DNA of 64,000 nt. Origin: Sulfurovum riftiae (GTDB lineage: Bacteria; Campylobacterota; Campylobacteria; Campylobacterales; Sulfurovaceae). This document shows positions 25,574 to 34,679 of this stretch, one piece after another. The translations under genes were made by a program, and so were the position numbers. The notes beneath the pieces were generated by a model that saw nothing but the letters and a program-made list of their open reading frames with translations, was not told the origin of the DNA and did no database searches. Each line of letters opens with the position of its first letter. Position 1 is the stretch's first letter. The stretch is from contig NZ_LNKT01000034.1 in assembly GCF_001595645.1 (NCBI RefSeq), forward strand, positions 1 to 64,000, in the 5' to 3' direction.

Positions 25574-27763
25574 TTACGCCAGATACTCCGGCGTAGCCAA
25601 CTCTACTTTCTTCCCTTTCTGTTCCATCACCACAACCGTAATGTCATCACCCTCATGGTATCGTTCGTGCAGATCGTTCACACGTTCTTTGGCTACTTTT
25701 GAAATGTGCAGCAGTGCATCGAAACCATCCGGCATTTCAACGAAGACACCAAAGTCCACAATACGCTTGACCTTTCCCTGATAACTCTTTCCGACTTCAT
25801 AACTCATCTGTTTCTTGAGAGGCGCATTGGCGATCTTCTCGATATGCTCTTTGGCCGCCGCTACCTTCTCTTTGTCATGTCCCGAAAGCTTCACTCCGCC
25901 TTTGTCACGGTCAAGGTCGATACTCACTTCGAATTTCTCTATGATATCACGTATCGTAGCACCTGCTTTACCGATGATGTCTGCGATCTTTCCGGGATGT
26001 ACCGAGAAGAACTCTGTACTCGGAAGTGCCTGGCTGGCAGCCATATTCTGTTCAGCCTCTTCCATCAGGTCCAGGATATGCTCTTTTCCTTTGGCCGCTT
26101 TTTCAAGTGCATCTTTGAGAATGGAAAGGTCGATCCCACCCAGTTTGATATCCATCTGAAGTGCGGTGATACCTTTTCTGGTTCCTGCTATCTTGAAGTC
26201 CATATCGCCATCATGGTCTTCGAGTCCCATAATGTCAGTAAGTACCGCATACTTTTGACCGTCTGTCACAAGCCCCATAGCGATGCCTGCAACAAGTTCC
26301 ACCATCTCGACTTCTGCCGCTCTGAGCGCCAAAGCACCTCCACAGATGGTCGCCATGGAGGAGGAGCCGTTACTTTCCAGTATTTCCGAGACCAGGCGGA
26401 TCGTTCCGTCATACCCAAGCGGTAGTACCGGTTCAAGCGCTCTTTTTGCAAGATTGCCGTGTCCCAGTTCCCTGCGTCCCGGTGCGCCAATGAATTTGGC
26501 ATCCCCTACCGAGTAGCCCGGGAAGTTGTAATGTACCATGAAGTTCTCGGACTGTGTGTTCTTGTCAGTGATCAGTTCGAACATCTGGGCATCTTTCTTG
26601 TCCCCCAACGTAGCGGTCACGAGTGCCTGCGTCTGTCCTCGCGTAAAGAGACAGGAACCGTGTACCGAAGGAAGAATATTCGTCTCGATGGTGATCGGTC
26701 TGACCTCATCGAGCCCTCTTCCGTCCGCACGCATCCCTTTCTCCAGTATCATCGCACGCACGATCGTAGCTTTGTATTTTTCAAGTACTTTTGAAACCAC
26801 CTCTTTGGACGCTTCCTTCCCTTCAGCCTCCAAAGCTGCCATAATGTTCGCACGTATCTTCTTTAGTTCTGTGGAACGTTCGCTCTTGGCCATATGCGCT
26901 ATCGCCTTCTCCACCGCTTCACGATAGTTGTCCTCTATATAGGTATAGAGTGTTTCATCTACTTTCTCTTCAGCCAGTTCAAGCCCAAGCCCTTCCCGCA
27001 TCAGTGGTGCGAACTCTTTTTCGAACGTCATACTTGCTTCTTCGATGGCATTACCGGCCAGGGCGATCGCTTCGACAAGATCGTCGTTGTTAAGTTCATT
27101 GCACTCCTGATGCTCAAGGATCAACGGCATTCCTCCCATCATCGGATCGATCATATCGACTTCGATATCATCGATCTTTTCTGATGCCATCGTTCGCATC
27201 TCTATCATGATGATATCTTTTTCCGAACCTACCACAAGCAGATCAAGCACACTCTCATCCTGCTGGCTCAGGGTCGGGTTGATTACCAATTTCTCATCGA
27301 TCTTTCCTACTCTGACAGCTGCAATACTTCTCTGTACCGAAATATCTGAGACATAGAGCGCGGCATTGGCTGCATGGAGCGCAGCCACCTGCATATCGAC
27401 CTCGCTGTCGGCACTGACGACCATGACCGATATCGTTACCGGATAGTGGAATCCCTTGGGAAAAAGCGGTCGCAGTGAACGGTCGACGATACGGGAAGTA
27501 AGTGTTTCGAAATCACCGGGTTTCGTCTCCCTCTTGATGAATCCTCCGGGTATCTTCGCTGCCGCGTAAGAGCGTTCCATATACTGTACCGTCAAAGGAA
27601 GAAAATCTTCATCCACCGCTTTTTCATCTACGGCAACCGCAGCGATGAGTACCGCTTTCCCCTGTCTGTACATTACTGCACCGCTCGCCTGTTTGGCTAT
27701 TTTGTCAAATTCATATTTTTCGTCAAGATTGTTCAGGTTGATCTCGATTATCTGTTCACTCAT
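25574..27763 (-). CDS. pnp: Polyribonucleotide nucleotidyltransferase (PNPase)
   Basis: A 729-residue PNPase: two RNase PH-like cores (about 1-230 and 315-545; RQTQALVTATLGDK, FMVHYNFPGYSVGDAKFIGAPGRRELGHGNLAKRAL), linked by the alpha domain, then a KH domain (PGKIADIIGKAGATIRDIIEKF) and an S1 domain (GKVKRIVDFGVFVEMPDGFDALLHISKV). It degrades RNA 3' to 5' by phosphorolysis. It is the last gene of the purD-RDD-lptD-J domain-PRTase-pnp cluster, 23 nt after the PRTase gene; rpsO is elsewhere, unlike the classic rpsO-pnp pairing. Confidence 0.97.
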   Translation of the reverse strand: MSEQIIEINLNNLDEKYEFDKIAKQASGAVMYRQGKAVLIAAVAVDEKAVDEDFLPLTVQYMERSYAAAKIPGGFIKRETKPGDFETLTSRIVDRSLRPLFPKGFHYPVTISVMVVSADSEVDMQVAALHAANAALYVSDISVQRSIAAVRVGKIDEKLVINPTLSQQDESVLDLLVVGSEKDIIMIEMRTMASEKIDDIEVDMIDPMMGGMPLILEHQECNELNNDDLVEAIALAGNAIEEASMTFEKEFAPLMREGLGLELAEEKVDETLYTYIEDNYREAVEKAIAHMAKSERSTELKKIRANIMAALEAEGKEASKEVVSKVLEKYKATIVRAMILEKGMRADGRGLDEVRPITIETNILPSVHGSCLFTRGQTQALVTATLGDKKDAQMFELITDKNTQSENFMVHYNFPGYSVGDAKFIGAPGRRELGHGNLAKRALEPVLPLGYDGTIRLVSEILESNGSSSMATICGGALALRAAEVEMVELVAGIAMGLVTDGQKYAVLTDIMGLEDHDGDMDFKIAGTRKGITALQMDIKLGGIDLSILKDALEKAAKGKEHILDLMEEAEQNMAASQALPSTEFFSVHPGKIADIIGKAGATIRDIIEKFEVSIDLDRDKGGVKLSGHDKEKVAAAKEHIEKIANAPLKKQMSYEVGKSYQGKVKRIVDFGVFVEMPDGFDALLHISKVAKERVNDLHERYHEGDDITVVVMEQKGKKVELATPEYLA

Positions 27764-27786
27764 TCTATAAGTTCCTTTTTAGTTGT

Positions 27787-28470
27787 TCACACTTTGGGTG
27801 TTGTTATGTTCTGCTGTTCAACGATCTGCATGACATCTTCATATGCCAGAGGACCGAACTCTTTATAATAGTATTCTATCGAAATATAGTCCTGGATCTT
27901 ATAAGGGCAGAAGACACCGTCACAGACCGAAAGCAGGTTCTGATAGACCACAGTATCCAGTATCGGTGTGGCGATATAGATATTCTTCGCCTCTTCTCCA
28001 ATCACAGACTTGAGTGCCACCATCATGGTCAGGCCCGTCTCTATGCACTCATCCGTCAATACGACATATTTTCCTTTCAGAGAGGTCAGGCCTTTGCCTT
28101 TTCTATACTTGTAGACGTAAGAGAGGACCGCTTCTTCATACTTCCTTTCCGCTTCTGCATAGACATAATCCTCACTGATGTCAAACGCTTCGATCAATGC
28201 TTTATGCATGACCAGGTCTTCCGTCTCCGAGATCATTGCGATGGCCAGTTCATCATTGTTGGGTGCCATAATAGGCTCCGTCAGAAGCAGTTCCATCTTT
28301 CCACCGGTCGCCTTGGCGATCTGGTCGGCAAAAAAGACACCGCCTTCGCTCACTCCGATAACGACTGTCTCATTGTTTTGAAGCAGCTCGAGCGGCAAGG
28401 TCTCTATGAGCTTGTCGGCGGCATCTTTTCGGTTCTCAAAATAGATATCATGGTTTGAACTGTTCTGCAT
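27787..28470 (-). CDS. Phosphoribosyltransferase-like protein
   Basis: A 227-residue PRTase-fold protein resembling the predicted phosphoribosyltransferases of COG1926. The PRPP-loop region reads YVVLTDECIETGLTMMVALKSV, where the usual acidic pair before the loop is replaced by D-E-C, so activity may be reduced or altered. The N-terminal VVIGVSEGGVFFADQIA corresponds to the substrate loop. It overlaps the J-domain gene by 23 nt and precedes pnp. The base acted on is unknown. Confidence 0.7.
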   Translation of the reverse strand: MQNSSNHDIYFENRKDAADKLIETLPLELLQNNETVVIGVSEGGVFFADQIAKATGGKMELLLTEPIMAPNNDELAIAMISETEDLVMHKALIEAFDISEDYVYAEAERKYEEAVLSYVYKYRKGKGLTSLKGKYVVLTDECIETGLTMMVALKSVIGEEAKNIYIATPILDTVVYQNLLSVCDGVFCPYKIQDYISIEYYYKEFGPLAYEDVMQIVEQQNITTPKV

Positions 28471-28714
28471 GTTGCGCTCCGGGGAATTGTTTACTCACTT
28501 CATTCTCATCAAAAGTATAACGAAACTCTTCTATATACTTCATCAAAAGCCTGTATGCATGATTGATTCGCTCCATTTCCTGAGGATCACCGCCAAGGTC
28601 TGGATGGTGTTTTTTAGCGATATATCTGTACTGCCGTTTGATATCGGCTTTGGTGACCAGTTTGGGAAGGCCAAGTGTCTCCAGTGCATTTTCGATCTCT
28701 TCTATAGGTGTCAT
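28448..28714 (-). CDS. Small J-domain protein
   Basis: An 88-residue stand-alone J domain with ADIKRQYRYIAKKHHPDLGGDPQEMERINHAYRLL; the HPD motif that stimulates Hsp70 is intact. It lacks the Gly/Phe linker, zinc region and client-binding domains of DnaJ, so it is a specialised DnaK partner. Its ATG overlaps the lptD stop (TGATG), and it overlaps the PRTase gene by 23 nt. Location after lptD could hint at a role in delivering envelope proteins, but this is speculative. Confidence 0.85.
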   Translation of the reverse strand: MTPIEEIENALETLGLPKLVTKADIKRQYRYIAKKHHPDLGGDPQEMERINHAYRLLMKYIEEFRYTFDENEVSKQFPGAQHAEQFKP

Positions 28715-30801
28715 CAATTGAAACTCGCTGACCCGAGACTGACGAACGGTGTAAAATCAAATTGGATGTAAAAACTGTTTTCTATTGTTGACTCCTTCTG
28801 CGGCCTTGGCGTGATATCCTGTCGCAAAGCTGCGGTCACGCCCCAGCAGTCCTGCTTGTATCGGCCGCCAAAAAGCCACTGTTTACTCTCGGAAGTATCA
28901 ATGTTATAGGTCAGTCCGCCATGCAAACGAAAATGGTCATCCCAGCTGTATCCGAAATTGAGATTGATATCGTTGGCCGATACGGTGATGCTCTCATCGG
29001 ATAGCTGCTGCTTGAAGGTATGGCTCAGAGAGAAATTATAGTTATGTTCATTGAGGGAGACACGGGTGGAGGATTCACGTATCTCACTGAATTCCCAGGC
29101 ATAGGTGATGTCGCTGTAAAATTGCCATTTCTTCCAGTTGTACTGCATTTCATTTTTAATATCCGCAAGCTCGTACTCCCTGTCAGTATAATAACGCTGG
29201 GAGATTCTCTGGAAAAATTTCAGATTCATATCTGTATCGTAGAAGTAGTGACTGAGGGACAAAGCATAGAGCTCTTCCCTGGGGCTTACGACAAAAAGTT
29301 CTTTCTGCTCCTTGCTGAGATCATCAAAATCGACCGGACTTTGATATTCCGAACCGGGAAGTATGTATTCGATCGAAGGCTGCATCACATGAATAAAGCT
29401 CTCATATTTTCTCGTCAGATCAGAAAAGAGTTTGGCACTGTGGTAATTGTTGAAATACTGAAAATCGTTATAGGTGTATTCCCCGTTGCCAAAGTATGAC
29501 TTGTTGTAGTAAAGCGTCTCTCCAAGAGAGAGATTGACGAAATCATCCAGGAATGCCGTCGTGAACTCAAAAGGGACTTTCATCTCAGCCTGCTTCATAG
29601 TAGATCCTTCAAGCCGGTCAAAGTTCTTCAGCTGAAGATCGAGACTATAGGTCAGGTTGTCCCATATAAGGCGGTCAAGATACTTATGCAGTTGTATCAC
29701 CGGAAGCTGCTGGATGGTCTTGTCATTGTCTGCCAGCCTGGTATCGATGAAATATTTGGCATTCACACCCAAATAGTATTCGTCATTTGCCAGAAAATAA
29801 TTGAGTCTGGATTCCTGGATCGGTACCTGCCCGAATGTACTGAACTGACTCTGCTGAAGGTTAAGGTATTCAATATCGTTCAAATAAATGGCATCGAGAT
29901 AGAGTTCATCTGTAAAGCCTTCAGGAAAAAGATCGCTGATGATCTTCGTTGAGTCATATCTCATTTCAAATCCGTAGTGGTCGATCTCCTTTGTACCTTC
30001 TCTTTCCTGAAAATCCTTTGTATCCCTGAAATACCCAAGCCTGATACCACCGGATGAGTGGTCACTGTCGACAAAACGGAAGGTACCGTACATACCATAC
30101 CCTCTTTTTGTACGGATCTGCGGATTGACCTCAAGGTCCATACTTGCATTGATTGCCCAGTAGATCGGCTGTTCATAGATGAAGCCTTCATTTTCCCTGT
30201 AACCAACAAAGGGGAAAAGCAGCCCCGACTTTCTCTCTCTGTCGGTAGAGAATGCCATATAGGGCGTATAGAAGACCGGAACATCTTTGAAATACATCTT
30301 GGCATCATACGTTTTCATGTATTTCGCCTTGCTGTCATAGACTGCACGTGAAGCAACCATTTTCCAGGTCGGATCCGTGACTTCGCAGCTTGAGAGTATG
30401 GTCTCTCCAAAGGTATAGTTTCCGTCCTTTTTGTTCGCTTTTTGCGTAAAGAGCCATACATCGTTCCTGCTGATGAAAAAAAGTTCTTCGAAAGCCACCT
30501 CTTTGGTATCGGTATGGATCTCCAGATGCTTCATATGCTCTTTGGTCCCCTGATAGCCGATCATCTCTATATTGCCGTCAAGTACCAGGAGCTTTGTCTC
30601 TTTATTGTAGTGTGCACTGTCGGCCCTGATTACGGAATCCTGGTAATAGACCACGACACCGTCTTTGGCGGTGACCGTACTCTTTGTCGAAGTCAGTTTT
30701 TTCGCTGTGATCTCTATTTTGTCATGCAAAGGAGCACTCCCTTCTTCAACTGCCAAAAGCGACCGTGTCAGCCAGAGAAGAAGAAAGAGCCGTTTAAACA
30801 T
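28714..30801 (-). CDS. lptD: LPS-assembly protein LptD
   Basis: A 695-residue outer-membrane protein. The short signal peptide (LFLLLWLTRSLLAVEEG) is followed by an N-terminal OstA/jellyroll domain (about 25-150: LTSTKSTVTAKDGVVVYYQDSVIRADSAHYNKETKLLVLDGNIEM-type repeats) and a large beta-barrel with DRERKSGLLFPFVGYRENEGFIYEQPIYWAIN, a region typical of LptD. It inserts LPS into the outer leaflet with LptE. It overlaps the RDD gene upstream by 8 nt and the J-domain gene downstream by 1 nt. The barrel ends SLGSASFN. Confidence 0.93.
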   Translation of the reverse strand: MFKRLFLLLWLTRSLLAVEEGSAPLHDKIEITAKKLTSTKSTVTAKDGVVVYYQDSVIRADSAHYNKETKLLVLDGNIEMIGYQGTKEHMKHLEIHTDTKEVAFEELFFISRNDVWLFTQKANKKDGNYTFGETILSSCEVTDPTWKMVASRAVYDSKAKYMKTYDAKMYFKDVPVFYTPYMAFSTDRERKSGLLFPFVGYRENEGFIYEQPIYWAINASMDLEVNPQIRTKRGYGMYGTFRFVDSDHSSGGIRLGYFRDTKDFQEREGTKEIDHYGFEMRYDSTKIISDLFPEGFTDELYLDAIYLNDIEYLNLQQSQFSTFGQVPIQESRLNYFLANDEYYLGVNAKYFIDTRLADNDKTIQQLPVIQLHKYLDRLIWDNLTYSLDLQLKNFDRLEGSTMKQAEMKVPFEFTTAFLDDFVNLSLGETLYYNKSYFGNGEYTYNDFQYFNNYHSAKLFSDLTRKYESFIHVMQPSIEYILPGSEYQSPVDFDDLSKEQKELFVVSPREELYALSLSHYFYDTDMNLKFFQRISQRYYTDREYELADIKNEMQYNWKKWQFYSDITYAWEFSEIRESSTRVSLNEHNYNFSLSHTFKQQLSDESITVSANDINLNFGYSWDDHFRLHGGLTYNIDTSESKQWLFGGRYKQDCWGVTAALRQDITPRPQKESTIENSFYIQFDFTPFVSLGSASFN

Positions 30802-31246
30802 CGATCACTACACAGCCCGAGAGTTTGTCATGAAGCGTCTGATGCAATGGGGAGAAGAATGCAAAAAGAAATCCAACATAAAAGAACATCTCGGAGATCA
30901 GACGGACAGAAGCACGCCAGAAGGCCTGTGTGAAGGAGAGTCTTTCTCCATTGAGCATATCGACCGCTTTGATCTTCATGATGTATTTGCCCAGTGTCAT
31001 GCCGCTCTGCCATATCAAGAGTGTATGGTAAAGTACTTTGATCGCAAGGACAATGGCAATATTATCCATAATGAACTGGTTGACAAGTGCTATGGATTCT
31101 TCATTGACCTCTGTCACACCGGACATCAGTGCAGTCATTTGAGAAGAAAAGATGATCATTAAAAAGAAATTGATCACCATATCGTCGATCACGAATGACC
31201 AGATACGTTTGCCATTGGAAGCGATGGGCAATGAAATCTCATGCAT
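30794..31246 (-). CDS. RDD-family membrane protein
   Basis: A 150-residue RDD protein. The start MHEISLPIASNGKRIWSFVIDD is chosen because TAAGGG lies just upstream, 8 nt after the purD stop; longer starts would run back into purD. It has three predicted membrane segments, with RIWSFVIDDMVINF and GMTLGKYIMKIKAVD as RDD signature parts. The role of such proteins is mostly unknown; some exchange ions. It overlaps lptD, which hints at an envelope function. Confidence 0.8.
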   Translation of the reverse strand: MHEISLPIASNGKRIWSFVIDDMVINFFLMIIFSSQMTALMSGVTEVNEESIALVNQFIMDNIAIVLAIKVLYHTLLIWQSGMTLGKYIMKIKAVDMLNGERLSFTQAFWRASVRLISEMFFYVGFLFAFFSPLHQTLHDKLSGCVVIDV

Positions 31247-31254
31247 TTCAGCCC

Positions 31255-32523
31255 TTAGAGTGCCTGGTAGGCGATGTCGGTACGACACTGCTTTCCGGCA
31301 AAGTGGACCTGTCCTACAAGCATGTAAGCACGTTTCTGTGCCTCGGCGATACTCTCACCAAGTCCCACACAGACCAGTACCCGTCCACCCGTCGCATAGA
31401 GTTTTCCGTCTTCTCCACGGCTTACCCCGGCATAGGAAATATGTGCATTTCCCTCAAGGTCCGGATGGTGGATATCATCTACGATGATCTCGGCAGGCGG
31501 AGAAGACTTGTAAGGGTAATCCTTGCTTGCCATCACCACGCCTACCGCGTATTTGTCATAAAATTCTATCTTGGCTGACTTGAGGTCACCGACTGCCGCC
31601 TTGTAGAAAAGCTCACTCGCAGGTGATTTGAGCAGGGGCATCAGCTCTTCACACTCAGGATCACCGAAACGCACATTGTACTCAAGAATGATCGGTTCGC
31701 CTTTGACCACCATGACACCAATGAAAAGCACGCCTGTAAACGGCATTCCTTCCTCTTCCATCCCTTTGAGTGTCGGTTTGATGACACGTTCATCCAGCTT
31801 GGCATAGATCTCGTCATTGACCAAAGGTGTTGGTGCATAGGCTCCCATGCCACCGGTGTTCGGTCCTTCATCATTGTTGAGAAGTCTTTTATGGTCCTGT
31901 GCTGCGGGAAGCACCACATAATCTTTACCGTCACAGATCGCAAAGACCGACAGCTCATAGCCGTCAAGGAACTCTTCGACCACGATGGAGGTACCCGCAT
32001 CCCCGAAAGAGTTCCCCGAAAGCATCTCCCCCGCCGCCTTCTTCGCCTCGTCACGGCTCTGGGCGATGATCACCCCTTTGCCGCCGCAAAGCCCGTCCGC
32101 TTTGACAACGATCGGTGCTTCAAGCGTATTGATGAACTTGTATGCCTCTTCAAGAAGACTCGTTTCGATATATCTGGCCGTAGGCACATTATGCCGTGCA
32201 AGAAAGTTCTTCATGAATATCTTCGAACCCTCCAGCTGGGCCGCCTTTGCCGTAGGACCGAATATCATCAGCCCTCTGGCCTTGAAGACATCAACGATCC
32301 CCGCTACCAGCGGTGCTTCAGGCCCTACGATCGTCAGGTCCACTCCATTTTCTTCCACGAAGTCCGCCAATTCATTGAAATCGCTGATGCTCAGATTCTC
32401 GCCCAGCTCATCCGTCGCACCGTTACCCGGGGCAAAATAGATCTTTTCCACATTCTCATCTTTTTTAAGCGCCAAACCGATAGAGTACTCTCTACCGCCG
32501 GAACCTATGATCAATACATCCAT
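31255..32523 (-). CDS. purD: Phosphoribosylamine-glycine ligase
   Basis: A 422-residue Pur[17 protein letters not shown]-domain, [11 protein letters not shown], the ATP-grasp core ([74 protein letters not shown]) and the C-terminal [16 protein letters not shown]. It makes glycinamide ribonucleotide in de novo purine synthesis. It is the first gene of a long minus-strand operon. A GGAGAAAATC site precedes the ATG. Upstream lies about 400 bp of non-coding, structured sequence. Confidence 0.97.
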   Translation of the reverse strand: MDVLIIGSGGREYSIGLALKKDENVEKIYFAPGNGATDELGENLSISDFNELADFVEENGVDLTIVGPEAPLVAGIVDVFKARGLMIFGPTAKAAQLEGSKIFMKNFLARHNVPTARYIETSLLEEAYKFINTLEAPIVVKADGLCGGKGVIIAQSRDEAKKAAGEMLSGNSFGDAGTSIVVEEFLDGYELSVFAICDGKDYVVLPAAQDHKRLLNNDEGPNTGGMGAYAPTPLVNDEIYAKLDERVIKPTLKGMEEEGMPFTGVLFIGVMVVKGEPIILEYNVRFGDPECEELMPLLKSPASELFYKAAVGDLKSAKIEFYDKYAVGVVMASKDYPYKSSPPAEIIVDDIHHPDLEGNAHISYAGVSRGEDGKLYATGGRVLVCVGLGESIAEAQKRAYMLVGQVHFAGKQCRTDIAYQAL

Positions 32524-32596
32524 GATTTTCTCCGAAAAAATTTAAAACTATGATTTTGCAAGTTGCCTGACATTTTATTTAGTAGTGGTAATCATT

Positions 32597-32850
32597 GTGC
32601 GTAGAGGATTTTCAAAAAGGACTGAAGGCGAACTTCCCCGTTCGTCGATGGCCTTTTTGGAAGTCCTATGCGTGCAAGAATTGCCACTAATAAAGGCCCG
32701 AGTGGCCGTTCTGTTCAAGTCGGCCCGAAAAAGCCAACGGTGCAGGAGAGAGCGGACCTTTAGGAGGCAATTTCTCGCAGGTTGCCCTGCTCGAACGAAA
32801 ATGTCTACACACCAGTCCGACTACATGTCCCACTAAGATTAATGTTGGAC
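32597..32850 (+). ncRNA. Unidentified structured RNA block (possible ncRNA or long leader)
   Basis: The gap between purD and hemD is about 400 bp and holds no plausible protein on either strand, but is rich in hairpins. The largest pairs 32599-32620 with 32652-32673 (about 20 of 22 pairs including G-U, ending in AAAAAGG/CCTTTTT) and nests GGCGAAC/GTTCGTC. Others are GCCAC/GTGGC (32683-32706), GCAGG-TTGC-CCTGC (32777-32790) and GTCCCAC/GTTGGAC (32827-32850). Single-stranded parts are purine- and A-rich on the plus strand (GGAGAGAGCGGA, GAACGAAAATG), which favours plus orientation. However, a minus-strand TATAAT lies at 32887-32892, which would make it part of a 350-nt purD leader. It is not tRNA, tmRNA, RNase P, SRP or 6S RNA by motif. 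A HEARO/omega-RNA-like element is a guess only. Confidence 0.6.
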
Positions 32851-32931
32851 CCCATATACAGTCATCGAACCACTCAGGTTAAATAGATTATACCCTATTT
32901 GCTGTTAGAAGTGAATGATTTTCCTATTTTT

Positions 32932-33573
32932 TTAAAGGGATTTTGCTTTTTCGATACAGGCTGAGATAAGAGGCTCGTCCGCTATGACATACGCTGCATT
33001 CTCAGGGAGGTGTACTTTGGTCGCCCTCCCTATGACCACAGCCGTGTAACTCTCATCCCATTTGAAGTTCTTCAAAAAGCAGTGGATCGTTGAGGGTGAG
33101 GTAAAAATGATAATGGCATTTTTGACCGGTTTTTCCTCTTCCGTATACTCTATGCACCCCGTTTCATAGATGATCTGCTCCTGCAGTTCTATCCCCGCTT
33201 TTTCCAAAAAACCTTTGGAATCAAAAGAGACCTCTTTAGGACGCAGGTAGAGGATCTTCCGCCCTGAAAAATAGTTCACGATATCCTGGCTGAGTGCTTC
33301 ACCATAAAAGGATTTCGGATGATAGAGCACCTCTCCTCCCAAGGATTCGATCTGCTGTTTTGTCGCTCCACCTATGGCGATACAGGGATACTCTTTCCAG
33401 CGTTTGTCGATCCAGTCCGCTGTGACCACAGCCTGTTTGGAGGTGAACATCAAGGTATCGCATTGTGAGAAATCTATACGGTCCGCTACCGTTTCAAAAC
33501 GGATCATCGGCAAAGAGCGTGTATCTGCCCTGGATGTCGGGGAGAGAAGATAGATCGTTCTTTGGACCGACAT
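32932..33573 (-). CDS. hemD: Uroporphyrinogen-III synthase
   Basis: A 213-residue protein with the two-domain HemD pattern: IDFSQCDTLMFTSKQAVVTADWID, CIAIGGATKQQIESLGGEVLYHPKSFYGEAL, ILYLRPKEVSFDSKGFLEKAG, and IIIFTSPSTIHCFLKNF. It cyclises hydroxymethylbilane into uroporphyrinogen III for heme and siroheme. Sequence conservation in this family is low, but the order of motifs and length fit. The ATG overlaps the stop of the CDF transporter gene (TGATG), so the two are translationally coupled. Confidence 0.88.
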   Translation of the reverse strand: MSVQRTIYLLSPTSRADTRSLPMIRFETVADRIDFSQCDTLMFTSKQAVVTADWIDKRWKEYPCIAIGGATKQQIESLGGEVLYHPKSFYGEALSQDIVNYFSGRKILYLRPKEVSFDSKGFLEKAGIELQEQIIYETGCIEYTEEEKPVKNAIIIFTSPSTIHCFLKNFKWDESYTAVVIGRATKVHLPENAAYVIADEPLISACIEKAKSL

Positions 33574-34511
33574 CAGTGAGAAACTTTTTCCAGATCTACC
33601 AGCGGTGTGCCGTGCAGCATGGCCCTGTTGATATCCTCATCATCATACGGATCGAAATGCGGGGTGATCATCCAGCGCCTTTTGGGATCGAGCTTCATGA
33701 TCTTGTCTTCCACTTCATCCGCGATCCGGTGAGCTTCAAGCAGGAGCATATTGGGACGCAGCACCATGTGGAACTCCACGAAGTTGGTAATACCGTCCGT
33801 CCGTGTCTTGAGCCAATGGTAACTCGTCACTTCAGGGTGGTTGGAGATGATCTCCCCTATCTGGGCTACCATTTCACCATCGAGTGATTTATCCAGCAGT
33901 ATCTCTATACCTTCAACAATAATCTCATAGGCAGAGTAGATAATGTAAATTCCGATCCCCAGACCGAAGATCGCATCGATGGCATGAAGGTCCGTCAGGT
34001 AGACAAGGCCCAGTGCAACCAGTACTGCTGCATTGCTCCAGAGGTCTGTCTTGTAATGCAGTGCATCCGCTTTGATGACAAGGTTGTCGGTCTCCCTGGC
34101 GATCCGCAAAAGATACTTCACAAGCAGATAGGTGACCACGATGGAAAAGAGCATTGCCATGATGGAAGGGGTAAGCAGTTTCGTTTCACTCCCATGGATC
34201 AGCTTTTCGATCGCCACATAAATAATGTATATACCTGAGATCGTGATGATCGTTCCTTCTATGACCGAGGCGATCGCCTGGATCTTCCCTTTGCCGTAGT
34301 GGTAAAAATCGTCCGGGTCCTCTTCCGACTTTTTGATGGCAAAGAAGTTGAACATAGAAACAGCCATATCGAGCAGTGAATCGATAGCCGAGGCAAGTAC
34401 GGCGACCGAACCGCTGGCGATACCGATAGTGAGTTTGACGAAGACCAGCAGTGTGGCGACCGTAGTCGAGACGACCGTTGCTCTTTTTTGTGGTGACATA
34501 TTTGAAGTCAA
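33573..34511 (-). CDS. Cation diffusion facilitator (CDF) transporter
   Basis: A 312-residue CDF exporter with six predicted membrane segments and a C-terminal cytosolic ferredoxin-like domain. The metal site residues are visible in ASAIDSLLDMAVS (DxxxD, segment II) and ADALHYKTDLWSNAAVL (HxxxD, segment V); the C-terminal domain has MLLLEAHRIADEVEDKI. It exports divalent metals such as Zn, Fe or Cd using the proton gradient. The start is TTG, with AGGAATTGGT as ribosome-binding site; an ATG four codons later is also possible. It is upstream of hemD in a two-gene operon. Confidence 0.92.
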   Translation of the reverse strand: MTSNMSPQKRATVVSTTVATLLVFVKLTIGIASGSVAVLASAIDSLLDMAVSMFNFFAIKKSEEDPDDFYHYGKGKIQAIASVIEGTIITISGIYIIYVAIEKLIHGSETKLLTPSIMAMLFSIVVTYLLVKYLLRIARETDNLVIKADALHYKTDLWSNAAVLVALGLVYLTDLHAIDAIFGLGIGIYIIYSAYEIIVEGIEILLDKSLDGEMVAQIGEIISNHPEVTSYHWLKTRTDGITNFVEFHMVLRPNMLLLEAHRIADEVEDKIMKLDPKRRWMITPHFDPYDDEDINRAMLHGTPLVDLEKVSH

Positions 34512-34531
34512 ACCAATTCCTCTAAATTTAA

Positions 34532-34598
34532 CGTAGGGTCGGTTTACCGACCTTTTTGTTAATCGTTTTTTGTTTGTGATCGGTAAACCGACCCTACG
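34532..34598. repeat. REPIN-like inverted element, copy 3
   Basis: Two 20-nt arms (GTAGGGTCGGTTTACCGACC and near-perfect complement, with GATCGG in place of GGTCGG) with a 25-30 nt loop, between the divergently placed CDF gene start and the htpG end. Confidence 0.8.
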
Positions 34599-34653
34599 AA
34601 CAGATGGAAATTATAGCATGAGAAGAGTTAAACCACGGAAGAATATTTTAAAA

Positions 34654-34672
34654 GGTGGGCGAGAAGCCCACC
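34654..34672 (-). terminator. Intrinsic terminator of htpG
   Basis: GGTGGGC / GCCCACC, a perfect 7-bp stem with a 5-nt loop, followed by TTTT on the minus strand, just after the htpG stop. Confidence 0.8.
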
Positions 34673-34679
34673 CTGCGTA

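Noticed and set aside
32597-32850. tmRNA, RNase P RNA or 6S RNA
   Set aside because: Signature parts (T-arm and acceptor ends, GAGGAAAGTCC core, 6S long bulged stem) are missing.
34532-34598. REPIN arms as ordinary terminators
   Set aside because: The arms recur almost identically at five sites with varied loops and lack a consistent T-run, so they are repeats first, though some could also stop transcription.
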